Part shown: in pieces, positions 42,157 through 49,647 of the stretch
Layout: every line of letters starts with the position of its first letter
How positions within the stretch are numbered: the first letter of the stretch is position 1
Assembly: GCA_963740765.1 (NCBI GenBank)
Contig: CAVUFN010000001.1
Coordinates: 124,001-188,000, forward strand
Length of the DNA: 64,000 nt
Direction of reading: 5' to 3'
DNA from: DATLGB01 sp963740765
GTDB taxonomy: Bacteria > Actinomycetota > Thermoleophilia > Solirubrobacterales > Solirubrobacteraceae
The notes under the pieces: model-generated
Told to the model about the DNA's origin: nothing
The model's database searches: none
Seen by the model: only the letters and a program-made list of their open reading frames with translations
Position numbers and translations under genes: made by a program

Positions 42157-42891
42157 CTAGGGCCCGGCGACGGGCCTCGCCACCCCTAGGACGCCGCGTA
42201 CGTCCCCGTCCTCATCGACGAGGACCTCGACGTCGTAGCCGGTGAGGTCGAGCCGTCCGGGCTGATCCCCGCCCAGCTCGAGCAGCAGCGCGCCACCGGG
42301 GCGAAGCCGCGCGCGGGCCTGGTCGACCACCCGCTGCAGCAGCGCGGTGCCGTCGGGGCCGCCGTCGTAGGCGAGCTCGTCCTCGAAGGCGAGCGTGTCG
42401 CGGTGCAGCAGCCCGAGCTCGCCGCTCGGCACGTAGGGGACGACCGCGGTGATCACGTCCGCGCGGAGCTCGATGCCGGCCAGGAGATCCCCGACGACGG
42501 CGTCGACGCCGTTGTCCTTCGCGCACGCGACGGCCGCCTGGCTGAGATCGGTGGCCACGACCCGAGCGCCGGCTCGGCGGAGCACCGCCGCGATGGCGCC
42601 ACAGCCCGTGCAGACGTCGATCGCGACGGCGGGCCGCAGCGCGGCCGCCCGCTCGGCCAGTAGCTCGGTCTGGGGGCGGGGGACGTAGACGCCGGGACGC
42701 ACGGCGAGCGTCAGCCCGCAGAAGGTGGTCGTGCCGGTGATCCACGCCAGCGGCTCGCCCGTCTCCCGGCGCGCGACCAGCTCCTCCAGCCGCCCAGCGT
42801 CCCCGTCGGCGGCGGCGATCAACTCGTCGGCCTCCTCCTCGGCGGCCACGAAGCCGCCGCGGGCGAGGCGCTCGGCGAGAACGGCCTTCAT
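42157..42891 (-). CDS. PrmC/HemK-like methyltransferase with altered NPPY motif
   Basis: A 244-residue AdoMet-dependent methyltransferase of the HemK family. An N-terminal helical domain (about 1-70, GEPLAWITGTTTFCGL) and the AdoMet motif VAIDVCTGCGAIAAVL are clear. PrmC methylates the glutamine of the GGQ motif in release factors through an NPPY motif. Here that position reads VVPY (residues 150-153) within AVVPYVPSGEL, so the Asn that contacts the glutamine is absent. Actinobacteria carry a second, diverged group of such proteins, and this may be one of them. It shares a bidirectional promoter with the reductase gene. Confidence 0.85.
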   Translation of the reverse strand: MKAVLAERLARGGFVAAEEEADELIAAADGDAGRLEELVARRETGEPLAWITGTTTFCGLTLAVRPGVYVPRPQTELLAERAAALRPAVAIDVCTGCGAIAAVLRRAGARVVATDLSQAAVACAKDNGVDAVVGDLLAGIELRADVITAVVPYVPSGELGLLHRDTLAFEDELAYDGGPDGTALLQRVVDQARARLRPGGALLLELGGDQPGRLDLTGYDVEVLVDEDGDVRGVLGVARPVAGP

Positions 42892-42899
42892 GGGACGGC

Positions 42900-42909
42900 A
42901 CGGTACGTT
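42900..42909. promoter_or_regulatory. Bidirectional leaderless promoter: two -10 hexamers sharing one TA
   Basis: The ten bases ACGGTACGTT read TACGTT on the plus strand (42904-42909, six bases before ATG 42916) and TACCGT on the minus strand (42905-42900, eight bases before ATG 42891). Both share the TA at 42904-42905. The whole intergenic gap is 24 bases. Confidence 0.6.
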
Positions 42910-42915
42910 GCACGC

Positions 42916-44280
42916 ATGGTGCGCGTGGCGATCGTCGGTGCAGGCCCGGCCGGCTTCTACGCCGCCGGGCAGCTTTTGTCCAAGCGCGCGCATCCCGACC
43001 TCGACGCCCAGGTCGACATCATCGACCGGCTGCCGACCCCGTGGGGCCTCGTGCGCGCCGGGGTCGCGCCCGACCATCCCAACATCAAGGCCGTCTCCCG
43101 CGTGTTCGAGAAGACGGCGCGCTCGGAGCGCTTCCGCTTCTTCGGGAACGTCGAGGTCGGCCGGGACGTGTCGGTCGACGCCCTGGCCGCGCGCTACCAC
43201 GCCGTCATCTACGCGATCGGCGCCGAGACGGACAAGCCGCTCGGGATCCCCGGCGACGAGCTGCCCGGATCGTGGGCGGCCACGCAGTTCGTGGCCTGGT
43301 ACAACGGCCATCCCGACTTCGCCGACCTCGAGTTCGACCTGACCGGCGCGAGGACGGCGGTGGTGATCGGCAACGGCAACGTCGCGCTCGACGTCGCCCG
43401 CATGCTCGCCGTCACCCCCGAGGACCTCGCCAGCACGGACACCGCCGACCACGCCCTGGCGGCGCTGCGCGAGTCCGCCGTCGAGGAGATCGTCGTGCTC
43501 GGGCGGCGCGGCCCGGCCCAGGCGGCGTTCACCAACCCGGAGCTGCGCGAGCTCGGCGAGCTGACCGACGCCGACGTGATCGTCGACCCGGCCGACGTGG
43601 AGATCGACGTGCACTCGCGCCTGGCCATCGACCGGCAGGGGGAGGCGACGGAGCGCAAGAACGTCGAGATCCTCACCGACTACGCGCAGCGGGAACCGTC
43701 GGGCAAGCGCAAGCGCGTCGTCCTGCGCTTCCTCGCCTCGCCCGTCGCCATCCGCGGGAGCGATCGCGTCGAGGCCGTCGAGATCGTCCGCAACCGCCTC
43801 GAGCGCGACGGCTCCGGCGTCCTGCGCGCGCGCTCGACCGGCGAGCACGAGACGATCCCGTGCGGCCTCGTGTTCCGCTCCATCGGCTACCGCGGCGTGG
43901 CGCTGCCCGGGCTCCCCTTCGACGACTCCGACGGCGTCATCCCCAACGAGCAGGGCCGCGTCCTGGACCCGGACACGCGCGACCCGATCCCGGGTGCGTA
44001 CGTCACCGGCTGGATCAAGCGCGGCCCCTCGGGCGTCATCGGCACCAACAAGCGCGACGCCCACGAGACGGTCGAGCGCCTCGTCGTGGACCATGGCGAG
44101 GGGCGGCTGCCGGAGCCGGCGCAGACCGGGGACGACTGGGTCCCGGGCGGCGCGGTCACCTACGCGGGGTGGGAGGCGATCGACGCCGCCGAGAAGGCGG
44201 CCGGCGATCGATCCCACCCGCCGCGGCCACGCGTCAAGCTGACGACCATGGACGAGCTCTTGAGTGCCGCCCGTGGCTGA
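42916..44280 (+). CDS. FprA-type ferredoxin-NADP+ reductase
   Basis: A 454-residue flavoprotein resembling mycobacterial FprA and adrenodoxin reductase. The FAD motif is VAIVGAGPAGFYAAGQLL (about 4-21), PTPWGLVRAGVAPDHP is a family signature, the NADPH motif is VVIGNGNVALDVARML and the C-terminal GWIKRGPSGVIGTNKRDA closes the FAD site. It should pass electrons between NADPH and ferredoxin, for example toward cytochromes P450 or Fe-S assembly. No ferredoxin gene is adjacent. The next gene, a sugar kinase, starts inside its 3' end. Confidence 0.93.
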   Translation: MVRVAIVGAGPAGFYAAGQLLSKRAHPDLDAQVDIIDRLPTPWGLVRAGVAPDHPNIKAVSRVFEKTARSERFRFFGNVEVGRDVSVDALAARYHAVIYAIGAETDKPLGIPGDELPGSWAATQFVAWYNGHPDFADLEFDLTGARTAVVIGNGNVALDVARMLAVTPEDLASTDTADHALAALRESAVEEIVVLGRRGPAQAAFTNPELRELGELTDADVIVDPADVEIDVHSRLAIDRQGEATERKNVEILTDYAQREPSGKRKRVVLRFLASPVAIRGSDRVEAVEIVRNRLERDGSGVLRARSTGEHETIPCGLVFRSIGYRGVALPGLPFDDSDGVIPNEQGRVLDPDTRDPIPGAYVTGWIKRGPSGVIGTNKRDAHETVERLVVDHGEGRLPEPAQTGDDWVPGGAVTYAGWEAIDAAEKAAGDRSHPPRPRVKLTTMDELLSAARG

Positions 44281-45703
44281 GGTCGTCCTCGGCCTGGACA
44301 TCGGGACGTCGGGCGCGCGCGCGATCGCCGTCGACGTCGCGACGGGCGCCATCGTCGCCGACGCCGCCGCCGCGTACCCGCTGCACACACCGCGGCCGGG
44401 CTGGGCGGAGCAGGACCCCGAGGACTGGTGGCGCGCGGCGCAGGAGACGCTCGGCGCCGTCGCCGGGGCGGGGGACGTCCGCGGCCTGGGCCTCACCGGG
44501 CAGATGCACGGCGCGGTCTTCCTCGACGAGTGCGATGCGGTCATCCGTCCCGCGCTGCTGTGGAACGACCAGCGCACCGCCGCCCAGTGCGACGCGATCA
44601 CGGCGGCGCTGGGCGACCGCCTGACCGCGGTGGCGGGGAACCCCGCGCTGACGGGCTTCCAGGCCCCGAAGATCCTGTGGCTGCGCGACGAGGAGCCGGA
44701 GGCGTACGCGCGCGTCCGCAGCGTCCTGCTGCCGAAGGACTTCGTGCGGCTGCGCCTCACCGGCGAGCGGGCGACGGACTGCAGCGACGCCTCCGGCACG
44801 CTGCTGCTCGACGTCGGCGCGCGCGCATGGTCGGACGAGATCCTCGAGGCGCTGGAGATCGACCGCGGCTGGCTGCCCGACGTCTACGAGGGACCGGAGG
44901 TCACCGGCAGGCTGCGGGACCCGGTCGCGTCCGCGCTGGGGCTGCCCGCCGGGCTGCCCGTCTTCGCCGGGGGCGGGGACAACGCCGCCGCCGCGATCGG
45001 CGCCGGGGTCGGCGCGCCGGGGACCATGCTCGTCTCGCTCGGGACCAGCGGCGTGCTGTTCGCGCCCGCCGAGGGCTTCCGGCCCGACCCGTCCGGCCGC
45101 GTCCACGCCTTCGCCCACGCGCTGCCGGACACGTGGCACCTGATGGCCGTCGTCCTGTCGGCGGCCGGCTCGCTGCGCTGGTGGAGCGAGATCACCGGCG
45201 CCGACCCCGCCGCGCTCGCCGAGCAGGCCGCGCCCAGCTCAGGCGGGCTGGTCTTCCTCCCGTACCTGAGCGGCGAGCGCACTCCGCACCTGGATCCGCA
45301 GGCCCGGGGCGGCTTCGTCGGCCTGACCCTGCGCCACGGCCGCGCGGAGATGACCCGCGCGGTGCTCGAGGGGGTCGCGTTCGCGTTGCGCGACGGGCTC
45401 GAGATCATCGACGGGCTCGGCGCGGCGGCCGACGACCTGCGCGCCGTCGGCGGCGGGACGCGCTCGGCCGCCTGGTGCCAGATCCTCGCCGACGCCCTCG
45501 AGCGCCCGATCGCCCGCGCCGGGGTCGACGAGGGGCCGGCCTACGGCGCCGCGCTGCTCGCGGCCGGCACCCCTGACGCCGCGCCGGCCGGGCGTATCGT
45601 CGCCGAGCCGCGCGGCGACCTCGCCGACGCCTACGCCGTGTTCCGCGACCTCTACGGCGCGCTCACTCCTGCGATGCACCGCCTTGCGGCGATCGACCGC
45701 TGA
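44264..45703 (+). CDS. xylB: Xylulokinase
   Basis: A 479-residue FGGY carbohydrate kinase closest in pattern to xylulokinases. The N-terminal phosphate motif is GLDIGTSGARAIAVDV, the substrate region is GLGLTGQMHGAVFLDE, followed by LLWNDQRT and PKDFVRLRLTG. The C-terminal half has GAPGTMLVSLGTSGVLF and GGGTRSAAWCQILADAL. It should phosphorylate D-xylulose for the pentose phosphate route. No xylose isomerase gene is near. GTG 44264 and GTG 44273 are both possible, and either way the start overlaps the reductase gene, suggesting coupling. Confidence 0.9.
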   Translation: MPPVAEVVLGLDIGTSGARAIAVDVATGAIVADAAAAYPLHTPRPGWAEQDPEDWWRAAQETLGAVAGAGDVRGLGLTGQMHGAVFLDECDAVIRPALLWNDQRTAAQCDAITAALGDRLTAVAGNPALTGFQAPKILWLRDEEPEAYARVRSVLLPKDFVRLRLTGERATDCSDASGTLLLDVGARAWSDEILEALEIDRGWLPDVYEGPEVTGRLRDPVASALGLPAGLPVFAGGGDNAAAAIGAGVGAPGTMLVSLGTSGVLFAPAEGFRPDPSGRVHAFAHALPDTWHLMAVVLSAAGSLRWWSEITGADPAALAEQAAPSSGGLVFLPYLSGERTPHLDPQARGGFVGLTLRHGRAEMTRAVLEGVAFALRDGLEIIDGLGAAADDLRAVGGGTRSAAWCQILADALERPIARAGVDEGPAYGAALLAAGTPDAAPAGRIVAEPRGDLADAYAVFRDLYGALTPAMHRLAAIDR

Positions 45704-45803
45704 GGCGCGCCGCCAGGAACAGCCCGAGGGGCAGCACCACCACCGGCCCGAAGAAGGCCAGCGAGGTCAGCCAGTGGCCGGCGTGGGCGATGACCGTGGT
45801 CAT
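45663..45803 (-). CDS. Small membrane protein, last gene of an unknown operon
   Basis: A 46-residue protein, MTTVIAHAGHWLTSLAFFGP and onward, with one membrane helix (VVVLPLGLFLAARL) and a short polar C-terminus. Its ATG overlaps the stop of the 584-residue membrane protein as ATGA, so it is translationally coupled to it. The 3' end overlaps xylB on the other strand by 41 bases. The N-terminal HAGHW resembles termini of small partner subunits, but I do not recognise a family. Confidence 0.6.
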   Translation of the reverse strand: MTTVIAHAGHWLTSLAFFGPVVVLPLGLFLAARLSGRSPQGGASQE

Positions 45804-47554
45804 ACCGGCACCGGGTCCCGTTCCAGGGACGCGCGGTGCGCGCGGCCGACGCGCACCGCGGTCGCGCCGACGGAGGCGATCAGCGTCAGGTTCATCACCA
45901 TCACGATCAGCATCGCGGGCTTCCAGGCCCACAGCGGCCCGTCCTCCTTGCGCTCGATCTGCAGGAGCTTCGTGTCGCGCTGCAGCGGCCGGGTGACCTG
46001 CGGCTCGGCGGCGTAGCCGGCGAACTTCACCGCGGGGTCGGCCGGCATCCGGATCGGCGCCGCGACCAGGGCGCGGCCCTTGTGGAAGCGGGCGAACGTC
46101 TTCCACGAGCCGCCGATCGGGACGCGGTCCGCCGCCCGCAGCGAGCCGTCGGCCTGCGGGACCAGACGCGTGTGGAAGCGCCCGCCACCCTGCCAGCCGA
46201 GGACGTAGGCCCAGTTGCCGTCGCGGCCGAGGCCGGGGTCGGACAGGCGGACGCTGACGTCGGCCGTGCCGTCCCGGACATCGGTGAGCGAGAGCGTGGC
46301 CGTCGCGGACGGCTCGGAGGAGATGCCCGCGTTGATCCCGAGTCCGACCAGCGCTGCGGCCGCGGCGAGCGCCGCCACGAGCCCGCGGCGCGGCGCGGCG
46401 CCCGTCAGCGCGGCGGCGAACAGCGCGGCGAGCGTGCCGCCGGCGACGCCCGCCAGCGCGGCGGCCGGGATGCCCTCGGGCAGCAGCGCGGGGTGCCAGG
46501 GCAGCGGCGCGGCGACGTGCGACCAGCCGTACTCGGCCGCGAAGCCGAGCGTGCCGACCCCGAGGCCGGCGATCGCGGCGGCCTTCAGGCCGGACCGGCG
46601 CCACATCAGGGCCTCGACGACCAGCGCCTCGGCGACGAACAGGATCGACGCGGGCCGCGTCGTCCCCAGCGCGCCGATCATCAAGACCTCGATGAACTGC
46701 AGCGGCAGGTAGGCGAGCAGCGCGCCCATCGTCGCCCCGCGGCCGCCCAGCGACCGCGCGGCGATCAGCCCGAACGCGCCGAACGCCGCCAGGACGATCG
46801 GCTGCCAGACCTGCCGGTACTGCGGCAGGCCCCAGTTGAACTCGTCGGTCGCGTGGGTGGCGACGAACAGGAAGACGCCGCCGAGCACGCCGATCAACGG
46901 CTTGCGCGTCCAGTGTCCGAACGGGTTGCGCCCGACCGCTCGCGCGCCCTCGGCCATCAGGATCACCGCGCCCGAGGCAGCGGCGATCAGCCCGCCGAAG
47001 AACATCGTGTGGGTCGGGCCCCACAGGGTCACGTCCTGGCCGAAGAGGCGGTGCCAGAAGTCGTCGAGCGGGAAGCCGAGCATCGCGTACCCGCCGCCGA
47101 TCAGGATCAGGAGCGCGCCGGCCGGCACGGGGCCGAGGCCACGGATGTGCACGGCGGAGCGGCTGGCGTCCTCGGGGCGCGTCGGCGCGAGCCCGACCGC
47201 GAGCACGCCGCACAGGTACACGCCCACGAGCCCGACCAGCATCGGGTAGTGCGCAGTGGTCCCGAACGGGCCGTTGTCGCGCCCCTCGTCGATGTGGACG
47301 CCGATGTCCCAGATCGCACCCATGAAGGTGATCACGGCCGCGCCGATCGCCAGCAGGCCCGGGATCGCCGCCCAGCCGGGGACCTTGACCGCCCACTCCG
47401 CGACGTCGCCGGCGAGCCGCACCGGCTTGGCTCCGCCGCGGCGGTAGGCGACGATGATCGCGAGCACGGCGACCGTCGCTGCCGAGATGATGCCGCCGAC
47501 CAGTGCGATGTCGGTCAGCGGGGCCCCGTCGCCGGCGGGGGCAACGGCAAGCAT
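45800..47554 (-). CDS. Large polytopic membrane protein of unknown function
   Basis: A protein of about 584 residues with roughly 12-13 membrane helices in the first 440 residues, a beta-rich extracytoplasmic domain (about 445-550, starting ISSEPSATATLSL) and one last helix (PAMLIVMVMNLTLIASVG). The membrane part has acidic, His and Trp residues at helix ends: GVHIDEGRDNGPFGTTAHYP, LDDFWHRLFGQDVTLWGPTH and THATDEFNWG. These could bind metal, but no known family is recognised. ATG 47554 has an AGGAGG ribosome binding site and overlaps the stop of an SDR remnant (TGATG). Confidence 0.75.
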   Translation of the reverse strand: MLAVAPAGDGAPLTDIALVGGIISAATVAVLAIIVAYRRGGAKPVRLAGDVAEWAVKVPGWAAIPGLLAIGAAVITFMGAIWDIGVHIDEGRDNGPFGTTAHYPMLVGLVGVYLCGVLAVGLAPTRPEDASRSAVHIRGLGPVPAGALLILIGGGYAMLGFPLDDFWHRLFGQDVTLWGPTHTMFFGGLIAAASGAVILMAEGARAVGRNPFGHWTRKPLIGVLGGVFLFVATHATDEFNWGLPQYRQVWQPIVLAAFGAFGLIAARSLGGRGATMGALLAYLPLQFIEVLMIGALGTTRPASILFVAEALVVEALMWRRSGLKAAAIAGLGVGTLGFAAEYGWSHVAAPLPWHPALLPEGIPAAALAGVAGGTLAALFAAALTGAAPRRGLVAALAAAAALVGLGINAGISSEPSATATLSLTDVRDGTADVSVRLSDPGLGRDGNWAYVLGWQGGGRFHTRLVPQADGSLRAADRVPIGGSWKTFARFHKGRALVAAPIRMPADPAVKFAGYAAEPQVTRPLQRDTKLLQIERKEDGPLWAWKPAMLIVMVMNLTLIASVGATAVRVGRAHRASLERDPVPV

Positions 47555-47739
47555 CACGCCACCTCCTGCAGGACGCGGGTCTCGCCCGACACGCCGAGCG
47601 CCGGGTCCTGGGGCGGGGTCTCCTCGCGCGCCTGGCGCAGCGCGACCGGCAGTCCCGCGTTGGCGATCGCCACGTCCACGCCGCCGAAGCGGTCGGCGCC
47701 GGTGATGAGGACGGTACGTCCTTGGATGGTCCAGCTCAT
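47554..47739 (-). pseudogene. Short-chain dehydrogenase remnant with in-frame deletions
   Basis: A 61-residue open frame whose pieces match parts of an SDR of about 250 residues: MSWTIQGRTVLITGA (first strand and start of the glycine motif), then immediately DRFGGVDVAIANAG (strand 4 and NAG motif), then a piece resembling a C-terminus. The cofactor loop, the catalytic Ser-Tyr-Lys region and most of the fold are missing. The frame stays open and its stop overlaps the start of the next gene. It is best read as a decayed gene kept as a leader, or possibly as a repurposed small ORF. Confidence 0.65.
47561..47566 (-). promoter_or_regulatory. Ribosome binding site of the polytopic membrane protein
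   Basis: AGGAGG on the minus strand, about six bases before ATG 47554. It lies within the end of the SDR remnant. Confidence 0.6.
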
Positions 47740-47804
47740 GTCCGAAGCTCCCTTGTCACGGAGGCGTAGCTACGGCAGTGTTACACACCTTCCGGCGAAG
47801 CGTC

Positions 47805-49625
47805 TCACCACGCGTACGTGTGCGCGCCCGACTGCGCAGGCAGGACCGCGTAGTCGCCGAGGCGGGTGCCGGTCACCGGGAGTCCGTCGCGGCTCACCGC
47901 CCGGTCGGCGCCGAGGAGGGGCACGGCGACCGATCCGCTGGTGCCCGCAGGCGCGGCCACGCGCATGCGGAAGCCGGTCCGCGTGCGGCGCCACCTCACC
48001 CTCAGGTCGCCCCGCCGCGTCGGGACGCGCCCCTCGGCCCAGGCGACGTCGCCCGGATGCGGGGCCACCGCCCACGTCCGCCAGCCCTCCTGCACCGGCG
48101 CCGCGCCCAGCACGAAGCGCGACAGGGCGGCGGTCGCGCCGGTGCTCCAGGCGTGCGCGGCGCTGGCGGAGTGGCGCAGCTTGCCGTCGACGCGGATCTT
48201 CTCCCAGGTCGTCGCGCCCGGATCGTGGTCGAGCATCCAGCCCCACTCGGTCCGCATCAGCGCCAGTGCCTCGGCGTCCCGCCCAGCGCCGAACTCCGCC
48301 ATCAGGTGCAAGCCGGCCATGTAGGGCGAGACGATCTCCCGGAAGCCCTCGGGGACGGGCTCGCTGACGTTGCGGGGGCCGAACGGCGTCGCCAGCGCGG
48401 GCTCCAGGGTCGCGAGCACACGCGCGGCGCGCTCGGCGGGCGCGATCCCGGAGAGGATCGCCATCAGGTTGGCGTCCTGCGCGATCGGGCCGCGCAGTCC
48501 CGTGCTGACGTCGTAGGCGCTCAGCGCCTCGTTCCACAGCCGGCGGTTGACGGCGCCGCGCACGGCCGCGGCCTGCGCGCGCAGCGGGCCGCTGTCGAGC
48601 CCGAACGCGTCCGACAGCTCGGCGGCGCTCGTCAGGGCGGCGACGTAGACGCTGTTGACGTAGGACAGCTCGCCGCGCGTGGACTCGAGGTTCCAGTTGC
48701 GCCCGGTCGAGCGCCGCACGACGTAGAGCTGGTCGGGCCCGACCTTGCCCGCGTCGTAGTCGAGCTGGGCGAAGACGGCCGGCAGCATCGCTTTCACGAA
48801 CGCGCGGTCGCCCGTGTAGCGCAGGTACTCGCGCAGGGCGATCACGAACGCCATCGAGTAGGTGGCGGAGTAGAACCGGCAGTCGGCGCCGTCCGCCAGG
48901 CACTTGCCGGGCAGCGGGATCTGATCGGCGCCGGCGAGCGCCTGGAGCGAGCCGCGCACGTAGCGCGGGTCGAGCGCGTAGTAGACCGTCGGCGCCGCCG
49001 TCAGCAGGTCACCCGACCAGATCTTGCGATCGCGCTTGCCGCCGTCGATGAGCACCGGGGGGTTGCCCGGGACCTGGTCGAGGTTGACCGTGTACACGCC
49101 GGCGTACCAGATCTCGTTGAGCCTCCGGTCGCTGGACAGGAAGGTGCCGCGCAGCCGGTCGGCCGTGCCGCGAAAGCCGCTGAAGACGACGCCCGCCTGC
49201 GTCAGGTCGACCCGGCCGGGCCTGGTCAGGGTCAGCCGCACGTAGCGCTGGCCGCCCTCGACCTGATCGCTGCGCAAGCGCCCCCGCCGCCGCACCGGCT
49301 GGACCTGGACGCGAGTCAGGCGCTGGCGGCCGGCGTAGTCGCCATCGGCGTTGAGGCCGGCCAGCGTCTCGGCGTACGAGGAGCGCAGCGCCGTCCGGCC
49401 ACGGAAGTCGCGCACGCGGAAGACCGGGTACCCGCCGACCTCCTTGCCGAAGTCGAGGACCACGACGGGGGGCCGCCGCTCGCCGTCCCAGCGCAGCCGC
49501 GCGGCGCCCGTGCCCGTGATCAGCGCGCGGGCCCCCGTGACGGCTCCCGCCGTCCGCTCGATCGCGACAGGACGCTGCAGCGCCGCGGGCGGCGCCTGGA
49601 CGTACTCCTGCCAGGCCGCGATCAC
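47805..49625 (-). CDS. GH78-like alpha-L-rhamnosidase family protein
   Basis: A 606-residue protein resembling bacterial alpha-L-rhamnosidases. An N-terminal beta region (about 20-200) carries VVLDFGKEVGGYPVF, followed by an (alpha/alpha)6 barrel with the catalytic-region motif LIDGGKRDRKIWSGD and WNLESTRGELSYVNS, and a C-terminal beta domain with WRRTRTGFRMRV. GH78 enzymes remove terminal rhamnose from glycans and glycosides. No signal peptide is seen from the chosen start GTG 49625, which lies seven bases after a TACTGT hexamer. A longer open frame to 49739 lacks protein-like character. Substrate is not provable from sequence. Confidence 0.83.
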   Translation of the reverse strand: MIAAWQEYVQAPPAALQRPVAIERTAGAVTGARALITGTGAARLRWDGERRPPVVVLDFGKEVGGYPVFRVRDFRGRTALRSSYAETLAGLNADGDYAGRQRLTRVQVQPVRRRGRLRSDQVEGGQRYVRLTLTRPGRVDLTQAGVVFSGFRGTADRLRGTFLSSDRRLNEIWYAGVYTVNLDQVPGNPPVLIDGGKRDRKIWSGDLLTAAPTVYYALDPRYVRGSLQALAGADQIPLPGKCLADGADCRFYSATYSMAFVIALREYLRYTGDRAFVKAMLPAVFAQLDYDAGKVGPDQLYVVRRSTGRNWNLESTRGELSYVNSVYVAALTSAAELSDAFGLDSGPLRAQAAAVRGAVNRRLWNEALSAYDVSTGLRGPIAQDANLMAILSGIAPAERAARVLATLEPALATPFGPRNVSEPVPEGFREIVSPYMAGLHLMAEFGAGRDAEALALMRTEWGWMLDHDPGATTWEKIRVDGKLRHSASAAHAWSTGATAALSRFVLGAAPVQEGWRTWAVAPHPGDVAWAEGRVPTRRGDLRVRWRRTRTGFRMRVAAPAGTSGSVAVPLLGADRAVSRDGLPVTGTRLGDYAVLPAQSGAHTYAW

Positions 49626-49632
49626 CCGGCGG

Positions 49633-49642
49633 ACAGTAGGCT
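49633..49642. promoter_or_regulatory. Bidirectional leaderless promoter: two -10 hexamers sharing one TA
   Basis: ACAGTAGGCT reads TAGGCT on the plus strand (49637-49642, five bases before GTG 49648 or eight before GTG 49651) and TACTGT on the minus strand (49638-49633, seven bases before GTG 49625). Both share the TA at 49637-49638 in a 22-base gap. Confidence 0.6.
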
Positions 49643-49647
49643 TCACC

